Of a DNA stretch of 64,000 bases, positions 16,599 to 27,708 are shown one piece after another; position 1 is the first letter of the stretch; every line of letters begins with the position of its first letter. This DNA comes from Streptomyces sp. NBC_00259 (GTDB lineage Bacteria; Actinomycetota; Actinomycetes; Streptomycetales; Streptomycetaceae), in contig NZ_CP108080.1 of assembly GCF_036181745.1 (NCBI RefSeq), positions 6,265,501 to 6,329,500 on the forward strand. Direction: 5' to 3'. The notes beneath the pieces were generated by a model, which saw only the letters and a program-made list of their open reading frames with translations, was not told the DNA's origin and ran no database searches. The position numbers were made by a program, and so were the translations under genes.

Positions 16599-18923
16599 CG
16601 AGGACTCCCCGGTCCCGTCCGCTCGCTCCAGCAGGGCCACCGGGCGTGCGCCGAACAGCTCCGCCAGGGGCACGGACGCCCCGCCCCGGAACTCCCGGTC
16701 CGGGGACAGCAGATCCGTCCACCGGCCCTGCGGCAGCGGCAGCGCGGTGTCCCTCCAGCCGCCCGACTCCTCCAGCCGCAGCGAGAGCCGGGTCACCGCC
16801 GTGACCACCTCGCCCGAGCGGCAGAACGCCACACAGTGGCCGGCCGCCGGACCCCGCGCCGCCAGGGGCTCGTACGTGCCCGACTCGCCGAACGCCTCGG
16901 GACGCCGGCGGCGCAGCAGCAGCGCCGCCCGGGTGAGTTCCGTCTTCTCGTCGGCCCGCCGCACGCGGAACGGCTCCCGGTTGTCGGGGTCGACCAGCGC
17001 CAGGTACTCGTGCTCGGTGCCCTGGTACACGTCGGGAACCCCCGGCATGGTCAGCTGCACCAGGGCCGCGCCGAGCGTGTTGGCCCGGGTGTACGCCTCG
17101 ACCTCCCGCGTGAACAGGGCCACCGTGTAGAGCGGGGGCCCGCAGGGTCCCGCGTCCACGAAGTCGCCGACCGCCTGCTCGTAGGAGGCGTCTGGCTCGG
17201 TCCAGCTCGTGTGCAGCCCGGCCTCCCGCACCGCCTTCAGCAGCGGCGGGCCGAGCCGCCCCGGGTGCGGGATCCCCAGGCCGAACGCCGTCTGCCAGGC
17301 CATCCAGGCGACGTGGCGGTCGGGCGCCGGCACCCCGGCGACGGATTCCAGCAGCCGCTCCCACCGCTCCGGGCACTCGGTGAGCACGGCGATCCTCGCC
17401 CGTACGTCGGCGCTGCGCTTGGTGTCGTGCGTGGACAGCACCGTGCCGGTGGACGGCCAGTCCCGCGCCAGCCGGCCGCAGTAGTCGTGGAACTCCTCGG
17501 GGCTCACCGCGGGCCTGCCGGGGTCGCCGCCCACCTCGTCGGCCGAGAGGAGCGGGACGTAGCGGTAGTACGCGGTGTCCTCCACCGACTTGGCCCGCAG
17601 CGCCGACGAGGTCTGCGCGAAGCGGGCGCGGAACGCCTCCTGGTCCGGGCCCTCGCCGAGCCGGCCGAGCGCCAGGTCCCGGATCACGTCGACCGCGTCC
17701 GCCTCGTCGGCCACCGCGAACGCCGCCTTCGCGCGCAGCGCCGCGTCGCTCGTCAGGACCGACTCGCCGCCGGTGCGGTAGGGCCGGTAGACGGGCACCC
17801 GCACCAGCAGTTCCCGGATCGCGGTGCGCAGCGCCCAGGGTGCGTGGTCGCGCAGCGCCGTGTCCGTGGCGCAGACCCGTTCGGCCAGCCGGGCCAGCGC
17901 CTCGGTCTCGGCGGCCAGCTCGTGCGTCACCACCTTGTACGCGGCGCGCCTCGCCGTGGCTCCCCAGTAGCCGCCGCGATCACCGGCGGGTGCGGCGAAG
18001 TCCCGGTAGCGCCGCAGCAGTTCCCCGGCGCCGTCGGGGTCGGTGAACAGCCCGTCGACGCGGTGCAGCGCGTCGTACCCGGTGGTGCCGTCGACCGGCC
18101 AGGCCGGCGGCAGCCGCTCGTCGCCGGTGAGGATCTTCTCCACGACGGTCCAGCAGCCGCCCGTCGCCTCGTTGAGCCGGCGCAGATACTCCTCCGGGTC
18201 GGCGAGTCCGTCCGGATGGTCGATGCGCAGCCCGTCGACGACCCCGTCCCGCACCAGCTCCAGGATCTTGGTGTGGGTGGCGGCGAAGACCTCGGGGTCC
18301 TCGACCCGTAGCCCGATCAGCTCGGAAACGGTGAAGAACCGGCGGTAGTTGAGCTCGGTGCGGGCCAGGCGCCACCAGCCGAGCCGGTACCACTGGGCGT
18401 CCAGCAGCTCCGGCAGCGCGAGCCGCTCCGTGCCCTCCCTCAGCGGGAACGTGTGGTCGCCGTAGTGCAGGACCTGCCCCTCCACCCGCAGTGAGCCGAG
18501 CTCCTGCCCGAGCCGTCCGCCCAGCACGGGCATCAGCACCCGCCCGCCGCCCGCGTCCCAGTCGATGTCGAACCACCGGGCGTACGGGGAGCCGGGGCCC
18601 TCGCGCAGGACCTCCCACAGCGCCCTGTTGTACCGCGGCACGGCGGCCATGTGGTTGGGCACGATGTCGAGCACCAGTCCGAGCCCGTGATCGCGTGCCG
18701 TACGGGCGAGCGAGCGCAGTCCCTCCTCGCCGCCGAGTTCCTCCCGGACCCGGGCGTGGTCGACGACGTCGTAGCCGTGCGGGGAGGCGGGCACGGCCTC
18801 CAGCACGGGCGACAGATGCAGATGCGAGACACCGAGGCCGGCGAGATACGGGACCGCCTCCTCGGCGGCCCGGAAGGGAAAGGCCGGCTGGAGCTGGAGC
18901 CGGTACGTGGCGGTGGGCGTCAT
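16551..18923 (-). CDS. treY: Malto-oligosyltrehalose synthase TreY
   Basis: About 790 residues. GH13 transglycosidase that converts the reducing-end alpha-1,4 link of maltooligosaccharides to the alpha,alpha-1,1 link. The diagnostic N-terminus TYRLQLQPAFPFRAAEEAV starts just after the ATG at 18923. Catalytic regions: DIVPNHMA (I), DGLRIDHPDGL (II, nucleophile Asp), VEKILTGDE (III, acid Glu) and STHDTKRSADVRAR (IV). The open frame continues 26 residues upstream to 19001 without homology. It pairs with glgX 171 bp upstream and with treZ at 1011-2792. Confidence 0.96.
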   Translation of the reverse strand: MTPTATYRLQLQPAFPFRAAEEAVPYLAGLGVSHLHLSPVLEAVPASPHGYDVVDHARVREELGGEEGLRSLARTARDHGLGLVLDIVPNHMAAVPRYNRALWEVLREGPGSPYARWFDIDWDAGGGRVLMPVLGGRLGQELGSLRVEGQVLHYGDHTFPLREGTERLALPELLDAQWYRLGWWRLARTELNYRRFFTVSELIGLRVEDPEVFAATHTKILELVRDGVVDGLRIDHPDGLADPEEYLRRLNEATGGCWTVVEKILTGDERLPPAWPVDGTTGYDALHRVDGLFTDPDGAGELLRRYRDFAAPAGDRGGYWGATARRAAYKVVTHELAAETEALARLAERVCATDTALRDHAPWALRTAIRELLVRVPVYRPYRTGGESVLTSDAALRAKAAFAVADEADAVDVIRDLALGRLGEGPDQEAFRARFAQTSSALRAKSVEDTAYYRYVPLLSADEVGGDPGRPAVSPEEFHDYCGRLARDWPSTGTVLSTHDTKRSADVRARIAVLTECPERWERLLESVAGVPAPDRHVAWMAWQTAFGLGIPHPGRLGPPLLKAVREAGLHTSWTEPDASYEQAVGDFVDAGPCGPPLYTVALFTREVEAYTRANTLGAALVQLTMPGVPDVYQGTEHEYLALVDPDNREPFRVRRADEKTELTRAALLLRRRRPEAFGESGTYEPLAARGPAAGHCVAFCRSGEVVTAVTRLSLRLEESGGWRDTALPLPQGRWTDLLSPDREFRGGASVPLAELFGARPVALLERADGTGESSRDQREGQSESPRDRA

Positions 18924-19094
18924 GCGAACGTACGTACCCGCATCGCGGCGTTCTGTGTCATCGTGCGCCGCAACCGGCGGGGCGGGCCGGACGACGTTCA
19001 CCTGATACGACGAACGCCGCCCGCCCGACTCCCTCCACGGCCGGCCGTCGCGACCTGCCCGTTTCCGGCCGGTGCTTCCCGGCAGGTCCGGTGC

Positions 19095-21215
<2,121 letters not shown>

Positions 21216-21293
21216 AGATAAGACTCTTCCACTTCTGATCCGGGTGCTGGGGACCTCTTCGGCCGAATCCTCCCCGAAAGTAGGGCAACCTCC

Positions 21294-21313
21294 TAGGACT
21301 TACCACCGTCCTA
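21294..21313. promoter_or_regulatory. Inverted repeat in the glgX / secreted-protein divergent region
   Basis: TAGGAC and GTCCTA with an 8-bp spacer lie 30 bp before the GTG of the secreted protein and 80 bp from glgX. The position suits an operator acting on the rightward promoter. The rest of the 128-bp gap shows no certain promoter. Confidence 0.35.
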
Positions 21314-21343
21314 CCGGGTGACCACGGGTAAGAGGGGGGAAAT

Positions 21344-22156
21344 GTGCGCACTCTGATGCGCCGCCACCTGGGGAAACTGGTGGCGGGCACGGCCATTGCG
21401 GTGACGGGGACGGCGTTGATGGCGGGAATCACCCTGCCGGGCACGGCGGGAGCCGAGGACGGACCCGGCGGCCCGGCCGCCGCCGCCCGTGAGCGGGGAC
21501 CGGGGGATCCCGGCGTCTCCGCGCCCGAACCCGGCGTCATGGAGGCGCCCGCCGAGGAGGGCAAGAAGGGAATCGGGCGCGACCCGCTCACCGACGACGA
21601 ACGGAAACGGGCCGAACGGCTGGCGACGGCGCCGGCCGCGCGCAGCGGCGAGAACGTGGACGGCGGCCGGGGCCCGCAGCTCCTCACCACCGACCTGGCC
21701 GAACCGCTGCCGTCCGAGGCGGGCCTCGCCGCGCCGCGCCGCGCCGTCGTGTCGTCCTACGACTACCGGACCGACCAGCTCGTCACGGCCACCGTCGACG
21801 TCGGCAGCGGAAAGGTGGAGAGCCGCGAGGCACAGCAGGGGGTGCAGCCCTCCCCGCACCGCGAGGAGCTGCGCGAAGCCGTCGAGCTGATCCTGGCGAG
21901 CCCGCTCGGCGCCGGACTCAGGGCCGACTACCGGGACGCCACCGGCCGGGCACTCACCTCGGCCGGACCGCTCACCCTGAGCGGCTTCGTCTACCGCAAG
22001 GAACGCGAGGCGCGCACTCCCGCGGAGCTCGCCTCCTGCGGGGTGCACCGCTGTGTCCGCGTCATCACCAAGATCACCAATGGGCCGTGGATCGACACCA
22101 GGGACCTGGCCGTCGACCTCAGCGCCCGCACCGTCGTCCGCACGCCTTCCGCCTGA
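21344..22156 (+). CDS. Secreted protein of unknown function
   Basis: 270 residues from a GTG preceded by GAGGGGGGAA. The first 37 residues form a signal peptide: basic MRTLMRRHLGK, a hydrophobic core and an AGA-type cleavage site before EDG. Amino-terminal arginines are present but not a clean twin-arginine box. The mature part is acidic and soluble, with two cysteines near the C-terminus (LASCGVHRC) that may form a disulfide. I do not recognise the fold. It lies 15 bp upstream of the amine-oxidase-like gene, so the two are probably co-expressed and both exported; I recall this pairing in other Streptomyces but its role is not known to me. Confidence 0.75.
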   Translation: MRTLMRRHLGKLVAGTAIAVTGTALMAGITLPGTAGAEDGPGGPAAAARERGPGDPGVSAPEPGVMEAPAEEGKKGIGRDPLTDDERKRAERLATAPAARSGENVDGGRGPQLLTTDLAEPLPSEAGLAAPRRAVVSSYDYRTDQLVTATVDVGSGKVESREAQQGVQPSPHREELREAVELILASPLGAGLRADYRDATGRALTSAGPLTLSGFVYRKEREARTPAELASCGVHRCVRVITKITNGPWIDTRDLAVDLSARTVVRTPSA

Positions 22157-22171
22157 GGGGATCTCCGTCCC

Positions 22172-23605
22172 ATGGACAAGAGCAGACTTCCGCGTGCCCT
22201 CACCCCGGCCGTCCCGGCTGTCCCGGCTGTCCCGGCTGTCCCGGCTGTCCCGGCCGTCCCGGCCGTCCCGGCCGTCCCGGCCGTCCCGGCCGGTCCCGTA
22301 CGCGCCGCACGGGCGGTCCGCGGGCCCGCCCCGGTGCTGGCCGCCGCCGTCCTGCTGGGCGGCGCGCTGACCGCCGCGGGCCCCACCGCTCAGGCCGCCG
22401 CGCCCCAGGCCCCCACCGCGGCCCCGGCCCCGGCCCCGGGCTGCAGCGCGCCGTACCGCATCAGCCAGAAGCTGGCCGGCGGCACGACCTGGCGCATGTG
22501 CTGGCACTACGACTCCTCCGCCGGGCTCGTCCTGGACAACGTCACCTACCAGCCCAAGGGCGAACCCCGGCCGATCCAGGTGCTGGCCAGTGCCAAGCTC
22601 GCGCAGGTGCATGTGCCCTACGACAACGGCCAGGCCGAGTACGACGACCTCACCGGCTTCGGCTTCGGCTACGGCCTGCGGGACCTCAAGCCCACCGAGT
22701 GCCCCGGCGGCACCGTCAAGACGGTGAAGGTCCCCGACGCGGGCCGGGTCAAGGGCCTGTGCACGACCACCCGCTCACGCGGCCACGCCTACCGGATGGC
22801 GAGCGACGACGGCGCCGACGTCTGGCAGGAGCAGGGCACGGACCTGCTCCTCTACACCGTCAACAAGGTCTCCTGGTACGAGTACATCACCGAGTGGCGC
22901 TTCTCCTCCGACGGCACGATATCGGCGAACGTCGGCGCCACCGGCAGTCTCTCCCCGGGCGACTACGACGCCGGTGACGGCCGCGGCTGGCCCATCGGAA
23001 AGGGCGCCAAGGACTACGCCGCCAGCCACAGCCACAACGTCTTCTGGCGGCTGAACTTCGGCCTCGACGGCGGCGTCAGGGACCGGATCGAGCAGTACGA
23101 CTCCGAGGTCACCCCGCCCCCGGCCAACGGCAGCCCGACGACGAGGACCACCCGTACGCCCGTCACCAAGGAACTCGCCGGGGACGCGAGGACCATGCGG
23201 TGGTGGCGCGTCGTCAGCGCGACGGGAAAGAACAAGGACGGACACCCGCGCAGTTACGAGATCGTCCCCGGGCCGTCCGCCCCGCACGCGGGCCGGCCGT
23301 TCACCAAGCACGACATCTACGTCACCCAGAACCGGGCCTGCGAGCAGTTCGCCAGCAACAACATCCTCAACTGCGGACGGAACGCTCCCGACAGCGTCGA
23401 CGAGTGGGTCAACGGAGAGACGCTGAGCCACCCGGTCGTGTGGGTGAACATCGGGTTCCACCACATCGCCCGGGACGAGGACCAGCAGCCGATGCCGGTC
23501 CACTGGCAGGGCTTCCAGCTCGCGCCGAGGGACGTAACCGCTATGAATCCTCTCACTCCGGCCGATCTCGTCGGCCAGAACGGTGCGCCTCCACAGGGGA
23601 GTTGA
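22172..23605 (+). CDS. Secreted minimal copper amine oxidase-like protein
   Basis: 477 residues. After a signal region it consists almost only of the catalytic beta-sandwich domain of copper amine oxidases; the N2/N3 domains of the 640-760 residue enzymes are absent. Aligned by eye, the key residues are kept: catalytic Asp159 in YDDLTGFGFG, topaquinone-precursor Tyr236 in SWYEYITEWRFSSDGTI, copper ligands His286/His288 in ASHSHNVFW and His431 in GFHHIARDED. The residue before Tyr236 is Trp instead of the near-invariant Asn of the N-Y-D/E motif. The N-region carries nine VPA triplets from a 9-bp repeat. If active it would oxidise primary amines outside the cell, but activity is uncertain. Confidence 0.8.
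   Translation: MDKSRLPRALTPAVPAVPAVPAVPAVPAVPAVPAVPAVPAGPVRAARAVRGPAPVLAAAVLLGGALTAAGPTAQAAAPQAPTAAPAPAPGCSAPYRISQKLAGGTTWRMCWHYDSSAGLVLDNVTYQPKGEPRPIQVLASAKLAQVHVPYDNGQAEYDDLTGFGFGYGLRDLKPTECPGGTVKTVKVPDAGRVKGLCTTTRSRGHAYRMASDDGADVWQEQGTDLLLYTVNKVSWYEYITEWRFSSDGTISANVGATGSLSPGDYDAGDGRGWPIGKGAKDYAASHSHNVFWRLNFGLDGGVRDRIEQYDSEVTPPPANGSPTTRTTRTPVTKELAGDARTMRWWRVVSATGKNKDGHPRSYEIVPGPSAPHAGRPFTKHDIYVTQNRACEQFASNNILNCGRNAPDSVDEWVNGETLSHPVVWVNIGFHHIARDEDQQPMPVHWQGFQLAPRDVTAMNPLTPADLVGQNGAPPQGS
22211..22291 (+). repeat. Nine-copy 9-bp tandem repeat in the amine-oxidase-like signal region
   Basis: Nine units of GTCCCGGCY encode nine Val-Pro-Ala triplets between the basic start and the hydrophobic core of the signal peptide. 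Length change stays in frame. Confidence 0.9.
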
Positions 23606-23703
23606 GCGAGGACCTGTGGATCCGGCTGCATCGCCTCCCGCTCCCGGAGTACCCTTCCTTGATCGTTGAAGACGGGTGCGCGGGAGCAGAAGGCGGTGCG
23701 CGG

Positions 23704-24936
23704 GTGAGCTCGGGAGGGATGGAGCTACCCCCAGGTGACACGGGTCACGAGGGGGACTCCGCCGACGTCCCGCCCGGCGCGGTCTCACTCGCCCGCCCGG
23801 TGGAGATCGGCGCGGAGCTGGACTGGAGCGCCGACGCCTGGAGCGAGGTGCGTACGCGCGCCCAGCGAGCCGGGCGGGCGTACATCTGGCTGAATCTGGT
23901 CGAACAGCGGCTGCGGGCCGTCGTGGCCGCCGTGCTGCGGCCCATCTACGAACCCGTGCACGGCGAGGAGTGGGTCGTCGCCGCCGCCGGCCCGGCCGGC
24001 CAGGAGTGGGTGCAGCGGGCCGTCGCCGTACGGGAGGTCAGCCGCCGCAAGGGGTACCTCCTCGACCCGGCCGACGACAACGTGCTCAGCTTCCTCACGC
24101 TCCCGCAGCTGCGGGAGCTGATGGTCCAGCACTGGCCCTGCTTCGAGCCGTACTTCGACGACCGGCGCGATGTGGAGCTGGCGCTGGACGAGCTGGAGGT
24201 CGCGCGGAACGTCGTCTCCCGCAACCGGGCGCTGAACGAGGCGGTGCTCGCCCAGGCCGAACGGGCCTCGGCCCGGCTGCTGGAGATCCTCGGCAGCGGC
24301 GCCGGGGTGCCCTCGGCGGACCGGCTGCCGGTCGACGCGGTCGAGGACCTGGTGGGGGACCGGTACGCGGACGTGGTCTCCATCCACTCCGACCGGGTAC
24401 GGCTGCAGCGGCAACTGCCCGCCGAGGACCTCTTCGGGGGCTCCCGACGCCTCGACGCCATCGGCATAGGCCTGAACCTGCTGGTGCAGAACTTCTCCGG
24501 ACGACGGCTGGTCCGGCTGGCCGAGTCCGGCTGCCGGGTGCGGCTGCTCTTCCTCAACCCGGCGAGCAGCGCGGTCAAACGGCGCGAGCGGGAACTCGGC
24601 CTGAAGAAGGGCGAGCTGAGCCGCTCGGTGGAGATGAACATCCTCCATATGCGGCGGGTGCGGTCCAAGCTCCGTGACCCCGGCGCCTTCGAGATCCACG
24701 TCTTCGACGAGACGCCCCGGTTCACGGCCTACCTGGTGGACGGGGACGGGCCGGACGGGCTGGCCGTCGTGCAGTCGTATCTGCGGCGGGCACGCGGCAT
24801 GGAGGCGCCGGTGCTGGTCCTGCGCGGCGCCGGGCGCTCGGTGGTGAGGTCAGGTCAGGACGGCGAGCACGGGCTGTTCCAGACGTACCGCGAGGAGTTC
24901 GACTCGGTATGGGCCGACTCACGGCCGGTGTCCTGA
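23704..24936 (+). CDS. SAV2148-type HEPN domain protein
   Basis: 410 residues from the GTG at 23704 (VSSGGMELPPG). It matches a highly conserved Streptomyces family that I know as SAV2148-like HEPN proteins. The central part (about 50-200) is helical, with the HEPN-like YIWLNLVEQRLRAVV region; the C-terminal half (RRLVRLAESGCRVRLLFLNP) resembles the strand-helix core of PLD-like or DUF5919 domains but lacks HKD motifs. No signal or membrane segment. HEPN proteins are often RNases or nucleotide-binding modules, but the R-x4-6-H motif is not obvious here, so function is open. In-frame sequence upstream of 23704 belongs to the preceding gene region. Confidence 0.8.
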   Translation: MSSGGMELPPGDTGHEGDSADVPPGAVSLARPVEIGAELDWSADAWSEVRTRAQRAGRAYIWLNLVEQRLRAVVAAVLRPIYEPVHGEEWVVAAAGPAGQEWVQRAVAVREVSRRKGYLLDPADDNVLSFLTLPQLRELMVQHWPCFEPYFDDRRDVELALDELEVARNVVSRNRALNEAVLAQAERASARLLEILGSGAGVPSADRLPVDAVEDLVGDRYADVVSIHSDRVRLQRQLPAEDLFGGSRRLDAIGIGLNLLVQNFSGRRLVRLAESGCRVRLLFLNPASSAVKRRERELGLKKGELSRSVEMNILHMRRVRSKLRDPGAFEIHVFDETPRFTAYLVDGDGPDGLAVVQSYLRRARGMEAPVLVLRGAGRSVVRSGQDGEHGLFQTYREEFDSVWADSRPVS

Positions 24937-24996
24937 CTGTCAGAGGCGCGTGCGAGAGTTTCCGTCAGCACCACTGAACAAGGGGGGACGACGACG

Positions 24997-25701
24997 ATGA
25001 CCTGGCACCGTGAGCCGCTGGCCGGCTTCGACCTGGAGACCACGGGGACGGATCCGCTCCAGGCGCGGATCGTGACGGCGGCGGTCGTCACGGTGGCCGG
25101 CGACGGGACCGTGGACCGGCGCACCTGGCTGGCGGACCCGGGCGTCCGCATCCCGGCGCAGGCCTCCGCGATCCACGGCATCAGCAGTGAACGGGCGGCG
25201 GCGGAGGGCCGTCCGGCCAGGGACGTGGTCGCCGAGATCGCCGAAACGCTGGTCGGGCACTGGGCTCGCGGGGTGCCGGTCGTGGCGTACAACGCGGCCT
25301 TCGACCTCACCCTGCTCGCCGCGGAGCTCCAACGGCACGGGCTGGCCCCGCTCGTGGACCTCGGCCCCGTCATCGACCCCTACACCATCGACCGCGCGGT
25401 CGACCGCTACCGGCGCGGCAAGCGCACCCTGGAGGCGGTCTGCGGGGAGTACGGCGTGGTCCTCGACGACGCGCACGAGGCCTCGGCCGACGCACTGGCC
25501 GCGGTCCGCGTCGCCCGCGCGATAGCCGCCCGCCACACCACGGTCGCGGGCCTCACCCCGGCCGAGCTCCACTCCCGCCAGGTCCGGTGGTATGCCGAAT
25601 GGGCGGCGGACTTCCAGGCGTTCCTGCGCCGCAAGGGCGAGACGGACGCGACCGTCGACGGGACCTGGCCCCTGCGCGAGCCGGTGGCCGTCTCCGGCTG
25701 A
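24997..25701 (+). CDS. DEDDh 3'-5' exonuclease, DnaQ-like
   Basis: 234 residues. The four exonuclease motifs are in order: Exo I FDLETTGTDPLQARIV (Asp, Glu), Exo II YNAAFDLTLLAAEL (Asp) and Exo III HEASADALAAVRV (His, Asp). The protein ends with a Trp-rich 40-residue tail found in actinobacterial members. It probably trims DNA or RNA 3' ends with two divalent metals; whether it works with a polymerase is unknown. AAGGGGGGA precedes the ATG. Confidence 0.9.
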   Translation: MTWHREPLAGFDLETTGTDPLQARIVTAAVVTVAGDGTVDRRTWLADPGVRIPAQASAIHGISSERAAAEGRPARDVVAEIAETLVGHWARGVPVVAYNAAFDLTLLAAELQRHGLAPLVDLGPVIDPYTIDRAVDRYRRGKRTLEAVCGEYGVVLDDAHEASADALAAVRVARAIAARHTTVAGLTPAELHSRQVRWYAEWAADFQAFLRRKGETDATVDGTWPLREPVAVSG

Positions 25702-25710
25702 CGAGCACCG

Positions 25711-25732
25711 CCGCGGGGGCCGTGCCCCGCGG
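25711..25732 (+). terminator. Candidate terminator after the exonuclease gene
   Basis: Perfect 8-bp arms CCGCGGGG and CCCCGCGG with a 6-nt loop begin 9 nt after the TGA. There is no U-tract, as is usual in Streptomyces. Confidence 0.55.
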
Positions 25733-25744
25733 GCCGTCTCTCGT

Positions 25745-25825
25745 CGCTCGTCCCTTGCCGCTCGTCCCTTGCCGCTCGTCCCTCGTTCTGCGTCCTTCGT
25801 TCCGCGTTCCTCGTTCTGCGTTCCT
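25745..25825. repeat. 14-bp tandem repeats between convergent genes
   Basis: Two related families share a 14-bp period: three copies of CGCTCGTCCCTTGC type (25745 to about 25783) and three of CGTTCTGCGTTCCT type (25784-25825). They fill the gap between the exonuclease and phosphotransferase stop codons. Confidence 0.85.
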
Positions 25826-25831
25826 CGTGCG

Positions 25832-26683
25832 TCAGAACGGGTACCAGCGCACCTCCGCGTCCCCCTCCCGCAGGGACGTCACCCGCCGCCGGAACTCCTC
25901 GCGTGCCCGCGGGTTCACCGGCGCGTGCTGCGCCACCCACGCACAGCTCGCCGTCTCACGCGCGCCCCGCAGCACCCCGCACCCCTCCCACCGGCGCACA
26001 TCCCACCCGTACGCCTCCGTGAACGCCTCGTACGCCGCCGCGTCCAGCCCGTACCGGTCGCGGGCCAGCGCCAGGACCACCAGGTCGTGCTCGCGCAGGT
26101 CCGAGGAGAACGTCTCCAGGTCCACCAGGACCGGCCCGTCCGGCCCGACATGGACATTGCGCGGCAGCGCGTCGCCGTGGACCGGACCCGGCGGAAGATG
26201 CGGCGTCAGCGCGGCGGCCGCCGCGGCGAAACCGTCCCGCCGCTCCCGCAGATACGCCGCGTCCGCCGGGTCGATCGCGTTTCCCGCCAGCCGCAGCCAC
26301 CGCTCGACACCTCCGAGCAGTTCCCGCGGCGGCAGGGCGAACGGGGCCGCCGGCAGCGCGTGCACCTGCCGCAGCAGCGGCGCCAGGTCCCGTGGCTCGG
26401 CGGCCCGCACCGCCTCCGGCAGCCGGTGCCACACCGTCACCGGATGCCCCTGAACCAGTCGCGCCGCGGGCTCCGCGGCCCGCACCGCGGGGACGCCCGC
26501 CGCCTCCAGCCACCCGGCCACGGCCAGTTCGCGTTCCGCGCGCGCGAGCAGCTCGGCGTCGCGCCCGACCTTCACGACGAGCTCGCCGGCGCCGAAGACC
26601 GCGTTCTCCCCGAGGGCCAGCAGCGTCGCGTCGTGCGACAGCCCCGCCGCGTCCAGTACCACCCGCGCCCGTGTCTCGTCCAT
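25832..26683 (-). CDS. Aminoglycoside phosphotransferase-family kinase
   Basis: 283 residues. The APH/choline-kinase fold is seen through ELVVKVGRD (ATP-binding Lys), the Brenner-type catalytic loop VHGDALPRNVHV (His, Asp, Asn) and VLVDLETFSSD in place of DFG. Substrate unknown; most such genes in Streptomyces are not resistance genes. The ATG at 26683 is preceded at 7 nt by GAGAAT on the minus strand, suggesting a leaderless mRNA; upstream in-frame codons to 26788 overlap the importer promoter and are unlikely to be used. Confidence 0.85.
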   Translation of the reverse strand: MDETRARVVLDAAGLSHDATLLALGENAVFGAGELVVKVGRDAELLARAERELAVAGWLEAAGVPAVRAAEPAARLVQGHPVTVWHRLPEAVRAAEPRDLAPLLRQVHALPAAPFALPPRELLGGVERWLRLAGNAIDPADAAYLRERRDGFAAAAAALTPHLPPGPVHGDALPRNVHVGPDGPVLVDLETFSSDLREHDLVVLALARDRYGLDAAAYEAFTEAYGWDVRRWEGCGVLRGARETASCAWVAQHAPVNPRAREEFRRRVTSLREGDAEVRWYPF

Positions 26684-26781
26684 ACCGCGGATTCTCGCAT
26701 CCTCGCAGGTGGGGTTGACGAACCGATGGACCGTCAGCACGATGACGGAGGCCGGTCCGGCGTCGCGAAGGGGTCGAATCC

Positions 26782-27708
26782 GTGGCATTGGCGGCGACCG
26801 CGACGGCGCGGTCAGACACAGCGAGGGACCACCGCTACCGCAGGGACCACGGGGCCTGGTTCCTCGTGCTCCCCGCCCTCGTACCGATCCTCGTCCTCAG
26901 CGTCGGCCCCCTGCTCTACGGCATCGCGCTCTCCCTCACCGACGCCCAGTCCGGCCGTACCCAGGCCACCACCTGGACCGGGACGCTCAACTTCCGGGAC
27001 CTGCTGCACGACACGCTGTTCTGGGACTCGTTCAGGATCGGCCTCGTCTGGGCGTTCGGCGTCACCGTGCCGCAGTTCGTGCTGGCCCTCGGACTCGCCC
27101 TGCTCCTCAACCAGAACCTCCGGTTGCGCTGGCTCGCCCGGGCCCTCGCGATCATCCCCTGGGCCATGCCGGAGGTCGTCGTCGGCATCATGTGGCGCCT
27201 CGTCTACCACCCCGACGCGGGCGTCCTCAACGAGACCATCCGCGATCTCGGCCTGGGCGACGGCCGCGACTGGCTCACCGGACTGGCCACCGCGCTGCCC
27301 GCCGTGATCGTCGTCGGCGTCTGGTCCGGCATGCCCCAGACCACCGTGGCGCTCCTCGCCGGCCTCCAGAACACCCCCCAGGAGCTCCATGAGGCCGCGG
27401 CGCTCGACGGCGCGGGTGCCTGGCGCCGGTTCCGTACCGTCACCTGGCCCGCGCTGCGGCCCGTCGCGCTCGCGATCACGGCCCTGCAGTTCATCTGGAA
27501 CTTCAACTCCTTCGCCCTGGTCTATGTCCTCACCAGCGGCGGTCCCGGCGGCCGCACCCGCCTTCCCATGCTGTTCGCCTACGAAGAGGCCTTCCGCTAC
27601 GGCCAGTTCGGCTATGCCGCGGCGATGGGCTGCGTCATGGTGGCGGTGATCTCCGTGATGCTCGCGCTGTATCTGGTGGGCCGGCTGAGGGGTGGTGAGC
27701 CGCGATGA
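26782..27708 (+). CDS. Sugar ABC transporter permease, MalF type
   Basis: 308 residues with six membrane helices. The cytoplasmic EAA loop that contacts the ATPase is visible as EAAALDGAGAWRRFRTVTWP. Start GTG at 26782 has GAAGGGG nearby. Its stop overlaps the MalG-type permease ATG by 4 nt. No ATPase gene is nearby, so a shared MsiK-type ATPase encoded elsewhere is expected, as for other Streptomyces sugar importers (inference). Confidence 0.92.
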   Translation: MALAATATARSDTARDHRYRRDHGAWFLVLPALVPILVLSVGPLLYGIALSLTDAQSGRTQATTWTGTLNFRDLLHDTLFWDSFRIGLVWAFGVTVPQFVLALGLALLLNQNLRLRWLARALAIIPWAMPEVVVGIMWRLVYHPDAGVLNETIRDLGLGDGRDWLTGLATALPAVIVVGVWSGMPQTTVALLAGLQNTPQELHEAAALDGAGAWRRFRTVTWPALRPVALAITALQFIWNFNSFALVYVLTSGGPGGRTRLPMLFAYEEAFRYGQFGYAAAMGCVMVAVISVMLALYLVGRLRGGEPR

